In this document: positions 27,582 to 38,547 of the stretch, piece after piece
Layout: each line of letters begins with the position of its first letter
How positions within the stretch are numbered: the stretch's first letter is position 1
DNA from: Microvirga sp.
GTDB lineage: Bacteria; Pseudomonadota; Alphaproteobacteria; Rhizobiales; Beijerinckiaceae
Reading direction: 5' to 3'
NCBI GenBank assembly: GCA_029266525.1
Contig: JAQSWQ010000005.1
Coordinates: 38,548 to 102,547, forward strand
DNA: 64,000 nt
The notes under the pieces: generated by a model
The model's input: only the letters and a program-made list of their open reading frames with translations
Told to the model about the DNA's origin: nothing
Databases searched by the model: none
Program-made: the position numbers and the translations under genes

Positions 27582-28213
27582 TGAACTCTCCGGTCTGCAA
27601 TGGCTTTTGTCCGGAAGCTAAGCCTCAGCTCGCGGGAGGCCAAGCGCGAATGCGGGTCAGCGCGAGCGCAGATGGCTGTATCGCGGCGCGCACCCCGACG
27701 CTCGGAGCGACCGCTTCTCGCCATCAGTGTTCGCGTTTCGACAGCCGTTCGTCGTACTTCGCCGCACGCTCCACGACGACGCAGCTTCCGGTGCCGCCGC
27801 GATCGAAATCAGCTTTCGGAAAGGAACTATACTTGAATTTATCGCCTCGACCGCACGATGCGCAATGCGAGCAGGAACTATGCTGTATAGAGCTCTCGAT
27901 GCAGACAAAGGCTGAAGTGAAGGCGCAGCCGGATGCTATTGTTCGCAAACCCCCGCACGGCGTCCGTCGTGGGCCGCTCTCGCGCGCCTATAATCGTTGG
28001 AACGCGTTTCCGCGCTGATTCGCGCGGTTCGGCGTCCACTTCGCTTTTCACGACCTCTGCTGCCTTGCCAAGTACTCGATTGCAGCATCCGCAGTGGAAA
28101 AAGGCGCCTTCTTCAGCTGTTGCGCATGAAAGAACTTGACAGCGCGAATCGACTGTCAGCCAACTTTCAACGTGGCGCGACATGATCGCGTCGAAACCCA
28201 GAGAGAGGGCGAA
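27582..28213. other. Intergenic region with no recognised gene
   Basis: The 632 bases between the MBL hydrolase and the histone-like gene contain only short overlapping open frames without binding sites or recognisable domains. Base composition is visibly less GC-rich than the flanks around 27800-27900. GGAAC occurs here three times but never with a correctly spaced CGTT. It could hold the promoter and a long leader of the histone-like gene. Confidence 0.5.
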
Positions 28214-28741
28214 GTGGCCAAAAACCTGATCACGGGCGCAGCCCAAAGTGTGACGGAAGCCGCTCAATCCGCCATCACCCGCATGAAGGAAGCAGCAGGT
28301 AAAGCCATGGGCGATTCAAATACTCCCTCGAAAACGCAAGGCATGGGCGGCAGCGGCGGATCGTCGGGCTCCGGCTCGAAATCGGCCGGGAAGACCGCGC
28401 GCAAGTCGGCCGGCAAGGGCACGTCGCGAGGCGCCAGCAAGGGCGTTTCGAGGGGCGGCGCCAAGAAGTCCGCTTCGAAAGGCGGCGCCAAGAAGTCCGC
28501 TGCAAAGGGCGGCGCCAAGAAGATGGCCGCGAAGGGCGGCGCGCGGAAGGGCGCGACCAAGAGCGCTGCGAAGAGCGCCCGCAAAGGCGCGACGAAGTCG
28601 AGCGCCAAGAAAAGCGCCGGCAAGGGTGGCGCGAGGAAGGGCGCCTCGAAGTCCGGCGGATCGCGCGCGAAGACCGCAAGGACCGCCTCCACCAAGACCT
28701 CGAAGCCCGCCGCCAGGAGAGCCAGCAAGGCCAAGAAGTAG
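28214..28741 (+). CDS. Histone H1-like Lys/Ala/Gly/Ser-rich protein
   Basis: This 175-residue protein starts with an amphipathic helix (AKNLITGAAQSVTEAAQSAI) and then becomes a very basic repeat region built on units such as SKGGAKKSA, AAKGGAKKM and KGGARKGATKSA, up to KPAARRASKAKK. Such C-terminal-H1-like or AlgP-like tails bind DNA non-specifically and compact chromatin. The GTG start at 28214 is preferred because GAGAGAGGG precedes it. A terminator follows at 28887-28911. The DNA-binding role is an inference from composition. Confidence 0.8.
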   Translation: MAKNLITGAAQSVTEAAQSAITRMKEAAGKAMGDSNTPSKTQGMGGSGGSSGSGSKSAGKTARKSAGKGTSRGASKGVSRGGAKKSASKGGAKKSAAKGGAKKMAAKGGARKGATKSAAKSARKGATKSSAKKSAGKGGARKGASKSGGSRAKTARTASTKTSKPAARRASKAKK

Positions 28742-28886
28742 GCGGTCCGCCGCGCTCGTCACCGCGTCTCCTGCACGACGCGAATCGTGGCGAGCGCGAC
28801 GGGGCGCCGCTCGGCGGCGCTCGACTTGCAAAGACGGAGCTGCCCTTTTTCGCGCAACTCCGAACATCACCAAGCGAAGACTTCGA

Positions 28887-28911
28887 CCCGAGCTCTCCGC
28901 TCGGGTTTTTT
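28887..28911 (+). terminator. Intrinsic terminator downstream of the histone-like gene
   Basis: CCCGAGC pairs with GCTCGGG around a 5-nt loop and is followed by six T on the plus strand. It lies about 145 nt after the histone-like stop and is the first terminator on that strand. Confidence 0.8.
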
Positions 28912-28968
28912 GTGGCGGCTCGGCCGCCGCGCTCACGCCGCAGAAAGCGAGCCGCTCCACATCCGGCT

Positions 28969-29199
28969 TCAACGCCGCGACCTCCAGCCAGCGCGTCCAG
29001 TAATCGTCCGCTGCCCGGCGCGCCGCGAGCGCGGTCGCACGGTGGCCGGCGCTGCGGGCCCCTTCGGAGGCTCGACCGCGCTCACCTCCCAGCGCCATTT
29101 GGGCGTGCCGCCCGCGGACGCACGCAAGACGCTTGCGATCGCAAGCTCGCCGGAGAGGCCCCGCCACCAGCCGCCTTCCTGCTTCTCCCAGCGGATCAT
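28969..29199 (-). pseudogene. Probably frameshifted small protein coupled to the YcgN gene
   Basis: An ATG overlapping the YcgN stop (ATGA) opens a frame beginning [18 protein letters not shown] and continuing WRWEVSAVEPPKGP, which looks like a genuine small cytoplasmic protein. After about residue 50 the frame turns into Arg-rich nonsense and stops at 28969. A shifted frame from the same point reads RATALAARRAADDYWTRWLE, a sensible continuation. A shift of one base near the GGGGCCC run at about 29055 would join them. It may be a pseudogene, a sequencing error or programmed shifting. Confidence 0.5.
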
Positions 29200-29702
29200 C
29201 GCGGCTCGTCCCCATCCTTCTTCCGCGCCCCTCGGCTCAGCGGCCACTGCACGACGTGATCGAGAAGCTCGGCCAGGGAGAAGTCCTCTTCGCGGCCGGC
29301 GACGCGGTCTCGCACCGAAATCCCGGCCTCGTGCACCGTCTCGGGATCTCCAGATTTCAGCGGATGCCACCAGGGCAGATCGCGGCCTTGGGCGACGAGA
29401 CGGTAGGCGCAAGTCGGCGGCAGCCACGACAGCTCGGCCACGTTGCCGGGCGCGAGCCGGACGCAGTCGGGCACCTGGGCTTGGCGGTTGTCGTAATCGC
29501 GGCACCGGCAGGAGCCGGCATCAAGCAGCGTGCAGCCAACGTCGGTGTAATGGACGGTGCCGCTCTCCTCGTCCTCGAGCTTGACGAGACAGCAGCGGGC
29601 GCAGCCGTCACAGAGGCTCTCCCATTCCGCTGCCGACATCTCGCGAAGGCTCTTCGCGCGCCAGAACGGGCGTCCGTCGACGAGCGATTTGGAGGTGGCC
29701 AT
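29196..29702 (-). CDS. YcgN-family cysteine cluster protein (UPF0260)
   Basis: This 168-residue protein belongs to the YcgN/UPF0260 family, part of the zinc/iron-chelating CxxCxxCC group. The cysteines are in [15 protein letters not shown] (about 30-44), [16 protein letters not shown] (about 58-73) and VPDCVRL. Family traits [16 protein letters not shown] and SVRDRV are intact. The start is the ATG at 29702. It is followed by a translationally coupled, apparently frameshifted frame. The function of the family is unknown. Confidence 0.92.
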   Translation of the reverse strand: MATSKSLVDGRPFWRAKSLREMSAAEWESLCDGCARCCLVKLEDEESGTVHYTDVGCTLLDAGSCRCRDYDNRQAQVPDCVRLAPGNVAELSWLPPTCAYRLVAQGRDLPWWHPLKSGDPETVHEAGISVRDRVAGREEDFSLAELLDHVVQWPLSRGARKKDGDEPR

Positions 29703-29805
29703 GCGAGATGATGTATCGAATTTTAGCCGAACGTCACATCCGGCCTTTACACGCTTCTCGTAGCGTAAGCCGACACACCGATCGAATCGATCAGGGTCTC
29801 TGCAA

Positions 29806-30021
29806 ATGCTCTCTGCCCCGCCGACCATCGTCGTCCTATCCCCGGCCTCGGCCCGGCCCGGCGTGGAAGATCAGGAGATCTGGGGGTTGATCGCGTTCTC
29901 TCGCGGGCTGCTCATCGGCTTCGTGAGCGCCTTTTTCATCTTCGACTGGGCCCTCCTAGGCGGCACGACCATGCTCGGCGTGCTGCGCGGGCTCCAGCAC
30001 GTCGGGAACACGGTTCTCTGA
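29806..30021 (+). CDS. Small single-span membrane protein ([15 protein letters not shown] family)
   Basis: This 71-residue protein is a paralogue of the one at 17042. Its hydrophobic segment, [20 protein letters not shown] (about residues 32-51), matches the other copy at nearly every position, while the N- and C-terminal tails differ. Conserved Arg-Gly before and Asp-Trp within the segment suggest a defined membrane structure or partner. The ribosome binding site is weak. No known family was recognised. The 257 bases downstream hold nothing clear. Confidence 0.7.
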   Translation: MLSAPPTIVVLSPASARPGVEDQEIWGLIAFSRGLLIGFVSAFFIFDWALLGGTTMLGVLRGLQHVGNTVL

Positions 30022-30278
30022 GATCGCGCGGTCGCGCCGCGTCGTCCGATCTCCGTCGTCGCCGCAGGCATCCCTCACGGGCAGTTCCGGCCTGTCGCGT
30101 CGCGCCCCGCCAACCCCTCTTCCCTGCGCCCGCCCGCACGGACCTCCCCCGCCGCGCCGTGCGTTATCGATAAACTCAGCTGGACTTCCCGGCGGTCTGG
30201 CTGCAAACCGCGACGGTTGATAATATCTTAAGGCGCATGGGCGGCCGGCTCGGCCGTCGCCAGGGGTGAATTCTAGCC

Positions 30279-32540
30279 GTGAACCTGCACGAGCAGCCGG
30301 GGGCCTCATTCTCGACGCGGCTGAAGCGCGCCGCGCTCGCCCTGGACGCGTGGCTCAACGACGCCCTGTGGTCCGGCGGGCGGCGCATGAGCGAGGCCTA
30401 TGAGGGCTTCTCTGAGCGAATGGCGAAGCTTCGGATCCGGGGGACGAAGCGCGTCTTGCTCGATCTTACCAGCGAAGCGGCGACGCTCGGCACCGGCGCC
30501 GCGATCGTGCTCCTCGCGCTCGCTCTGCCGGCCTTCCGCGAGACGAGCGACAACTGGCTCAAGGCCCAGGAGCTCGCGGTCACCTTCCTCGACCGCTACG
30601 GCCAGGAGATCGGCAGGCGCGGCATCCGCCACGACGATTCGGTCAAGCTCGAAGAATTCCCCGATCATCTGATCAAGGCGGCGCTCGCGACCGAGGACCG
30701 CCGCTTCTTCGAGCATTGGGGCATCGATCCGATCGGCACGATGCGCGCGCTTACCGTCAATGCGCGCGGCGGCGGCGTCGTCCAGGGCGGCTCTTCGATC
30801 ACGCAGCAGCTCGCGAAGAACCTCTTCCTGAACAACGAGCGCTCCCTCGAGCGCAAGATCAAGGAAGCCTTCCTCGCGGTGTGGCTCGAGTTCCACCTGT
30901 CGAAGAACGATATCCTGAAGCTCTATCTCGACCGCGCCTATATGGGAGGCGGCGCCTTCGGCGCTGCGGCGGCCGCCGATTACTATTTCGGCAAGTCGGT
31001 GAAGGACGTGACCCTCGCCGAGGCGGCGATGCTCGCCGGCCTATTCAAGGCGCCGACCAAATACGCACCGCACGTCAATCTGCCGGCGGCCCGCGCTCGC
31101 GCCAGCGACGTTCTCAACAACATGGTCGAGGCAGGCTTCCTGACCGAGGGCCAGATCCAGACCGCCCGCCGCAACCCGGCGACGCCCGTGGACCGCAAGC
31201 GCGACACCAGCCCGGACTACTACCTCGACTGGGCCTTCGAACGGGTCCGGGACCTCGCAAACGCCGGCAGGTTCGGCAATGAGCGCGTGCTCACGGTCAA
31301 GACTCCGCTCGACCTCGGAATTCAGAAGAAGGCCGAGCAGACCCTCGAGAACGTTCTCCGCCAGCATGGCAAACAGTACGACGTCGACAGCGCCGCGATG
31401 GTCGTGATGGACCCTGACGGGGCGGTCCGCGCGATGGTCGGTGGGCGCGACTACGGCGAGAGCGAGTTCAACAAGGCGACACAGGCGCTGCGCCAGCCGG
31501 GATCCTCGTTCAAATCCTACGTCTATGCTGCGGCACTCTCGACCGGGCTCTATCGCCCAAACACCAAGGTGACGGACACGCCGGTGTGCATCGGCAACTG
31601 GTGCCCCGGCAACTACAATCGCGGCTCACATGCCGGCACGATGCCGTTGACCACGGCGCTCGCGAAATCGATCAACACGATACCGGTGATCATGTCGATC
31701 AAGATGGGCCAGGCCACCGGGGTCAGTCACGTCGCCAACGCCGCCAAGATCGGCCGCGCCAAGATCATCCAGACGGCGCGAGCCATGGGCCTCACGACGC
31801 CTCTCACCGACACGGTGTCGCTGCCGATCGGCGCCGCCGAGGTGACGGTGATCGATCAAACGGCGGCTTACGCGGTGTTCGCCAATGGCGGGCGGCGCGC
31901 GAACCCCTATGCGGCGGTCGAGGTGCGCAACACCGCCGACGAGGTGATCTACCGGCGCGATCAGGAGCCGCCGGCCGCGCAGGTCCTCTCCACCCAAGTG
32001 GTAGCGGACATGAATTACATGCTCTCAAAGGTGCCGGAGGAAGGCACCGGGCGCCGGGCAGCGCTCGAGGGCATCAAATCGGCCGGTAAGACCGGCACCA
32101 CCAACGCCTACCGCGACGCCTGGTATGTCGGCTACACGGGCAACCTCGTCGCGGGCGTCTGGTTCGGAAACGAGGACCATACCTCGACCAACAACATGAC
32201 CGGCGGATCGCTGCCGGCGATGTCCTGGCACGAGGTGATGAGCTTCGCGCACCAGAACTTGGAGATCCGGCCGATCCCCGGCTTGAGCGTGGACGGGCCC
32301 AAAGTCGCCGCCAAGCCCGCCGGTCAGGGTCCCGTCGTGGATCTCAGTTCGCGCCCCGCCTCGGGGGCGCTGTCGCGTCGCTCCTACGAAGTCATCGGAG
32401 GCATTGGCGATCTCTTGAAGCGGGCGGAGCGCCCGGTGCCCTCGCTCACCACGCTTCCAGGCTCCGCTCGCGCCGCGGTCGATCTGCCGACGACCACCGC
32501 CGGCACCCGCGCGGTCGGCGGGCGCATCGCCGTCCCATAA
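30279..32540 (+). CDS. Penicillin-binding protein 1A (bifunctional glycosyltransferase/transpeptidase)
   Basis: This 753-residue protein polymerises and cross-links peptidoglycan. After a cytoplasmic N-terminus of about 65 residues comes one transmembrane helix (AAIVLLALALPAF). The GT51 domain has the catalytic glutamate in ATEDRRFFEHWGID and QGGSSITQQLAKNL. The transpeptidase has SSFK in QPGSSFKSYVY (serine nucleophile), SIN in AKSINTIPV and KTG in SAGKTGTTNA. The start is a GTG about 11 nt after an AGGGG site. The C-terminal tail (about 675-753) is Pro/Ala/Ser-rich. It is followed by DUF1214 and DUF1254 genes on the same strand. Confidence 0.96.
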   Translation: MNLHEQPGASFSTRLKRAALALDAWLNDALWSGGRRMSEAYEGFSERMAKLRIRGTKRVLLDLTSEAATLGTGAAIVLLALALPAFRETSDNWLKAQELAVTFLDRYGQEIGRRGIRHDDSVKLEEFPDHLIKAALATEDRRFFEHWGIDPIGTMRALTVNARGGGVVQGGSSITQQLAKNLFLNNERSLERKIKEAFLAVWLEFHLSKNDILKLYLDRAYMGGGAFGAAAAADYYFGKSVKDVTLAEAAMLAGLFKAPTKYAPHVNLPAARARASDVLNNMVEAGFLTEGQIQTARRNPATPVDRKRDTSPDYYLDWAFERVRDLANAGRFGNERVLTVKTPLDLGIQKKAEQTLENVLRQHGKQYDVDSAAMVVMDPDGAVRAMVGGRDYGESEFNKATQALRQPGSSFKSYVYAAALSTGLYRPNTKVTDTPVCIGNWCPGNYNRGSHAGTMPLTTALAKSINTIPVIMSIKMGQATGVSHVANAAKIGRAKIIQTARAMGLTTPLTDTVSLPIGAAEVTVIDQTAAYAVFANGGRRANPYAAVEVRNTADEVIYRRDQEPPAAQVLSTQVVADMNYMLSKVPEEGTGRRAALEGIKSAGKTGTTNAYRDAWYVGYTGNLVAGVWFGNEDHTSTNNMTGGSLPAMSWHEVMSFAHQNLEIRPIPGLSVDGPKVAAKPAGQGPVVDLSSRPASGALSRRSYEVIGGIGDLLKRAERPVPSLTTLPGSARAAVDLPTTTAGTRAVGGRIAVP

Positions 32541-32555
32541 CAGCGCGTCGCCGCC

Positions 32556-33218
32556 GTGTTCGCCGCTCGCCTTCCCCGGGCCTTCGCCTTGCGCGGTCCG
32601 CCCATTGAAGGCCTGCCTGTCAGGAAGGCGAGCGCCGCCGCTTCCGCCCTTCTCGTCGTTTACACCTTCGTGATCGCGGGCGCGCTCGGGCTTTCAAGCG
32701 CCCATTGGATGACGAATGGCGAGTATCCCTTCGGCCGGGTCGGCGTTGGGGCGTGGACGGTATGGCCGCGGTCCGGCTCGCGCGAGGCCGACCCGTACAC
32801 GCGAGCGGTGAACGCTCGCACCGGAGCGATCCCGCTCGGCGTCGGCGAGGGCCTGCTGCTGCGCGCGAGTGTCGACGACGGCGGGCGCGCGCTCGACGCG
32901 CGCTGCGCCTATCGGGTCGGCCCGGCAACGCCGCAGGCGCGATTCTGGACGCTCACCCTCTATGACGTCGCCGGCCGGCCGGTCGACACTCCCCTCGGAC
33001 GCAGCGGCTTTAGCTCGGCCGAGCTCCTGCGGGACCAGAACGGCGGATTCTCGATCACCGTCTCGCGGGAGGCAGCGACCGGCAACTGGCTGATGATGCC
33101 CGAGAGCGGCCCCGTGACGCTGATCTTCCGCCTCTACGACAGCCCGGCTTCGGTCGGATCGGCTGCGCTCGATTTCCGCACAGTCCCGCGCGTTGAGCGG
33201 CTGGAGTGCGCTCCGTGA
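32556..33218 (+). CDS. DUF1214 domain-containing membrane protein
   Basis: This 220-residue protein has one N-terminal membrane segment (ASAALLVVYTFVIAGALGL region) and a DUF1214-like domain, visible in RFWTLTLYDVAGRPVDTP and GFSITVSREAATGNWLMMP. The DUF1254/DUF1214 family normally occurs as a pair or fusion; here the DUF1254-like partner follows with a 4-nt overlap. The start is a GTG without a good binding site, so the first residues are uncertain. The role is unknown, and the location after PBP1A is not proof of a wall function. Confidence 0.8.
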   Translation: MFAARLPRAFALRGPPIEGLPVRKASAAASALLVVYTFVIAGALGLSSAHWMTNGEYPFGRVGVGAWTVWPRSGSREADPYTRAVNARTGAIPLGVGEGLLLRASVDDGGRALDARCAYRVGPATPQARFWTLTLYDVAGRPVDTPLGRSGFSSAELLRDQNGGFSITVSREAATGNWLMMPESGPVTLIFRLYDSPASVGSAALDFRTVPRVERLECAP

Positions 33219-33775
33219 CCTTGAGAGGCCAGTTCGCTCTTGCCACTCTGTGTGCCTTCGTGCTTGCCGCGATCGCGCATCTCGCGGCCGTGCTCGCGAT
33301 CCCCTATCTCGCCGAAAAGGACGCCTTCTCGCGCCTTCGCTCGACGCTCAGCGCCGACCGCTCGGAGATTATCGCCGCGCCCGGCGATCTCGGCACTTGG
33401 CTGCCCTACCCTGATCCCGACGTGGCGCTGTCGACTTGCGCCTACACGCTCGAGGAGGGGCCGGTGCGCGTCTCAGCCCGGACCGGAGCGCTGTTTCAAT
33501 CGGTCTCGCTGCACGCACGCGCCGGCGGCGTCTTCTTCGCCATTACGGACCGGGCGGCGGTCCGCGGCGCGCTCGACCTCGTCCTCATGACCCGCCGGCA
33601 GCTCGACGAGGCGCTCGCGACCGAGGACCCCGACGAGCCCTCCCGCGACGTTCGCATCGTGGCGCCAAGCCGCGAGGGCCTCGTGGTCATCCGGGTCCTC
33701 GCGGCATTTCCAAGCCAGCGCGAGGAGGCGTCCGAAGTAGCGAAATCCGTCTCCTGCACGATCGATCGGGAGTAA
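33215..33775 (+). CDS. DUF1254-like membrane protein
   Basis: This 186-residue protein has an N-terminal membrane helix (FALATLCAFVLAAIAHLAAVLA) and then a soluble domain with TWLPYPDPDVALSTCAYTL and FFAITDRAAVRG, as seen in the DUF1254-type partner of DUF1214 proteins in Rhizobiales. The GTG at 33215 overlaps the DUF1214 stop in GTGA and has GGAG 8 nt upstream, so translation is coupled. It is the last gene of the PBP1A cluster. Confidence 0.8.
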   Translation: MTLRGQFALATLCAFVLAAIAHLAAVLAIPYLAEKDAFSRLRSTLSADRSEIIAAPGDLGTWLPYPDPDVALSTCAYTLEEGPVRVSARTGALFQSVSLHARAGGVFFAITDRAAVRGALDLVLMTRRQLDEALATEDPDEPSRDVRIVAPSREGLVVIRVLAAFPSQREEASEVAKSVSCTIDRE

Positions 33776-33790
33776 CCCCGTCCCGCAGCG

Positions 33791-34003
33791 TCAGGAGCGC
33801 CGGCGTGGCCGGCCGGCTCGCGATGCGCCGCTCGACGCGGGGGTCGGCTCGAGGCCCGTCGCGACCGCCCGTTCATAGCGCACGCCGGTGAAGAGCAGAA
33901 TCTCGCCACGCGGCTCGTCGGCTTTGAGCGCCGGACGCGATGCACGGTAGGCGGACCCGGGGAACGGCACGACCGCTCCGGTGGCTGGCTGGATCTCGGC
34001 CAT
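33791..34003 (-). CDS. Small hypothetical protein
   Basis: This 70-residue protein (MAEIQPATGAVVPFPGSAYR...) has the segment PRGEILLFTGVRYERA, reminiscent of small Rhizobiales proteins of unknown role, and a basic Ser/Arg-rich C-terminus. A strong GGAGGAAGGAG lies just before the ATG, which is the main reason to accept the gene. It is convergent with the DUF1254 gene, with a 15-nt gap. The 252 bases upstream show no promoter I could assign. Confidence 0.65.
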   Translation of the reverse strand: MAEIQPATGAVVPFPGSAYRASRPALKADEPRGEILLFTGVRYERAVATGLEPTPASSGASRAGRPRRRS

Positions 34004-34255
34004 AACTCCTTCCTCCAAATCCCACCTTGCGGGCACTCGGCTCGCGCTGTGCCTTCAGCAAAAGCTGCAGTGGTTAACAGAGGGTTGCCGGCACCTGCCC
34101 GGCGCGCGGAAACCGATTAAGTGTGGATTCAATCACACGGCCACGCTTCCGGTTCCCTGAGGTGGGATGCGACGAGCGGGCGTTGGTTAAGCCTTCGCTA
34201 AGCGCAAAACGATAATCTGCGTGAGCCCTCCCCCCATGTCGTCGACGGGTTGCGT

Positions 34256-35362
34256 ATGTCCGGCTCCGCACTGTCGGATCTCTCTGGCCTTCTTGCGCTT
34301 TCTCGTGCGAGCGCGCTCGATCTGCGCCCCGTTATCCTGCGGGTCCAGACCGACCTCTTCGTCGCCGCGAAGAACCGGGACAAATCCATGATAGCCGCCT
34401 TTGAGGCGCTGGCAGGCGGCCTGCTGCCCGTGGTCGATGACGACACCGCCGCGATCGTCGCGCGTAAGCTCGCCACCATTGCCGACACGCCGCGAACTCT
34501 CCTCGCGCTGCTCGTCGGTCGTGGCGGCGAGGCCCGACGCGCCGTCGTCGAAGGTGTTGGATCATTTGACGACTCGCTCGCAGCCGCGGCGTCGCGGGAT
34601 GGCGCCGATCTTTCGGCCATGCGCGCCGCGCGGGACGACCTCGACGAAGCGCAAATAGCCGAGCTCTTGTCGCGAGAGGATGCAAAGATCGATGCCGTTC
34701 TCGCGCGCAACCCTTCCCTCGCGATGGCCGGCATGCTCCTTGACGCGCTGATCACGCGCGCGGGTATGGATTCCAACCTCGCACAAGCGCTCCTCGCTCG
34801 CTCCGATCTGCCCACTGCTCATCGCGCGGCGCTCTACCTAGCTGCCGACGAGGCGCAACGTGCCGATATCCGCGCCGCCGTCGAGCCGATCGCCGCCATC
34901 CGCGCCCCCGCCCTGCCGCTACGCGACCGAGGGGCTTGCGACACGCTGGTGGATTGCGCGAGAGCCGGCGACCGCCAGCGCTTCGCGGAGAAGCTCGCCT
35001 CGATGCTACGCCTCGCCGGCGCGGTCGACTGGAACTTCGGCAACGCCGAACGGCACGACATCCTGGCCCTCGCGCTCCTGGCGGCAGGCATCGACGAGGA
35101 AGACGCGATCAGGGTTTTCCTGACGCTCGAGCCCTCGATTGCGTTCGACGTTGAAGAGGTTTTCAGCCTCGTCCGCCTCTTTCGCCAGACCCCGCGCGCA
35201 ACCGCGGCCTATCTGGTCGAGGCAATCCTTGGCGCAAACCAGCGGCCCATGGTCGGCCTCCATGTTCGGCAAATCCACGAGGCGCTGGTTCGCCCGGACG
35301 TGCGTACAGGCGCAGCCACACGGGCTGTGGCGGAGAACGGGCTTGTTCAGCGCCGCGCCTGA
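34256..35362 (+). CDS. DUF2336 domain-containing protein
   Basis: This 368-residue soluble protein is built of alpha-helical repeats rich in Ala, Asp, Leu and Arg, such as DDDTAAIVARKLATIADTP and DEAQIAELLSREDAKIDAVL, typical of DUF2336 proteins found in Alphaproteobacteria. HEAT-like repeats of this kind usually mediate protein binding. The ATG at 34256 is chosen; a TTG two codons earlier is possible. The C-terminal third (IRVFLTLEPSIAFDVEEVFSL) is better conserved in appearance. The function is unknown. Confidence 0.85.
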   Translation: MSGSALSDLSGLLALSRASALDLRPVILRVQTDLFVAAKNRDKSMIAAFEALAGGLLPVVDDDTAAIVARKLATIADTPRTLLALLVGRGGEARRAVVEGVGSFDDSLAAAASRDGADLSAMRAARDDLDEAQIAELLSREDAKIDAVLARNPSLAMAGMLLDALITRAGMDSNLAQALLARSDLPTAHRAALYLAADEAQRADIRAAVEPIAAIRAPALPLRDRGACDTLVDCARAGDRQRFAEKLASMLRLAGAVDWNFGNAERHDILALALLAAGIDEEDAIRVFLTLEPSIAFDVEEVFSLVRLFRQTPRATAAYLVEAILGANQRPMVGLHVRQIHEALVRPDVRTGAATRAVAENGLVQRRA

Positions 35363-35412
35363 CCCCAGCCACCCCGGGCAAAGCCCACGGTGATCCACAC
35401 GGGGCCAGCGGC

Positions 35413-35769
35413 TTACAATTCGACGGAGCTATCCCGGGCAAGTGGGAGGAAGTGCCGTCCCGCCCGATCTTCGATCTCCATCAGCCAAAGGTCGGAATCG
35501 AACTTCAGCTCCCGGCGCATGCGGTCCTCGATCTGGACTGCCGGCACCTCCACGAGAACGGGCGCGAAGAGCCGCTCACTCGCCGCCTCCTCCACGAGGT
35601 ATTGGGGCGCGGGGCCGTAGAGGCTGGCACGGCCGTCGAGCCGGTCGACTTTGACGAAGATGGCCCCCGCTTCGGCGGCGCCGCGACGCCTGAGCACGGC
35701 ATCCACTCCCTCGGTGGCGCAGCGCCGCAGATGAGCCGCAACCCAAAAGTCCGACCGCAGGCGGCTCAC
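35413..35769 (-). CDS. DUF1491 family protein
   Basis: This 118-residue protein has the family outline: VSRLRSDFWVAAHLRRC at the start, AGAIFVKVDRLDGRASLYG in the middle, and RMRRELKFDSDLWLMEIED near the end. The GTG at 35769 places the start exactly at the family N-terminus, with GGGG just upstream. It follows the peptidoglycan-binding protein gene, starting 22 nt after its stop, so it is the last gene of a three-gene operon with a histidine kinase. The function is unknown. Confidence 0.85.
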   Translation of the reverse strand: MSRLRSDFWVAAHLRRCATEGVDAVLRRRGAAEAGAIFVKVDRLDGRASLYGPAPQYLVEEAASERLFAPVLVEVPAVQIEDRMRRELKFDSDLWLMEIEDRAGRHFLPLARDSSVEL

Positions 35770-35791
35770 GCAGAGCCCCGAGGCCGGCGCA

Positions 35792-36452
35792 TCAATCGAG
35801 GGCGATCCCGGACTGCGCAGCCAATGCCCGTGCGGTGCGGGGGCTGAGTTCGCCCGTGACCGCAAGCTTGCGGTCGCGCTCGAACCTCTCGATCGCCTGG
35901 CGCGTGCCCGGTCCGATCACGCCGTCGTTCTTGATTGGACCATAGCCGAGCTTCGTCAGCGCGCGCTGGGCTGCGATCACTTTCGCCAGGGAATCCTTTG
36001 CGGCCGCGGAGCCGGTCTCGCCCGCCCGAATGAGGTCGCCGATCGGATCGCGCGCGGGTGGGGGCCGTGACGGAGTCGCCACCACGGGCGGCGCAGCCGG
36101 GCTCGCCGGCGCCGCAACGACCGGAGGCGCGGCCGCAACCGGGGCGGACACGGCGGGTCGTACCTCGGCCGGCCGTGACGGCGGCAGCGGCGGCGCGACC
36201 GCGACCCGTCGCTCGGGGTCGCCCTTGCGCGGGAACATCGGGGAGGGGTGGCGCGCGCTCTGCCATGCGAGCGCATTCAAGGCGACGGCCGTGAGCGCCG
36301 CAAGCAGCAGGGCGCAGCCGAGGACGATCGCCGGCCGCCGGGCTACGAACAGCAGCGCCGATTTGAGCCCCGCTGCAACGTCCTTGCCACCCGCAGCGAG
36401 GGGCGACCCGCCGGTCGTCACGAAATCCCGCCCCGAGCGGGCCGCCAAAGCC

Positions 36453-36460
<8 letters not shown>
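35792..36460 (-). CDS. Membrane-anchored peptidoglycan-binding domain protein
   Basis: This 222-residue protein has a short cytoplasmic part, one transmembrane helix (AIVLGCALLLAALTAVAL, about 37-54), a Pro/Ala/Val-rich periplasmic linker and a C-terminal PG_binding_1 domain (about 155-215: AQRALTKLGYGPIKNDGVIG, then TRQAIERFERDRKL). The GTG start overlaps the histidine kinase stop by 8 nt and has GGGAGAG upstream, so translation is coupled. It may sense or tether to the cell wall in partnership with the kinase. Confidence 0.85.
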
Positions 36461-38282
<1,822 letters not shown>

Positions 38283-38547
38283 ACTACCAGCCGCGACGGT
38301 TTTGCCGTGCGCTCCTCGCCCCCGTTCGAGGACCGTGCCATAGGCGGCTTAAACGAAGCCTAAGGCGGGAGATCCAGAACTGCGATCGCAGGCGCTCGAA
38401 ACCGTGGCCCGGCTCGCGCAAGATGGCGCTGGCGGCCCGAACAGCGCGGCAGATGTTGGCTTGGAACCGAGCGCGACCTCGTATCCGGCGCACCCGAGCT
38501 CGGTTGCGAACCTCGCCAGGCGCTCTTCGACGTCCTATATCGGCGGT

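Noticed and set aside
27823..27880. Two GGAAC sites before the histone-like gene, considered as EcfG promoters
   Set aside because: Neither has CGTT at 16 or 17 nt, so they were not counted.
27878..28267. A possible 129-residue minus-strand gene with several Cys/His
   Set aside because: No binding site, no family-like pattern, and it overlaps the start of the histone-like gene.
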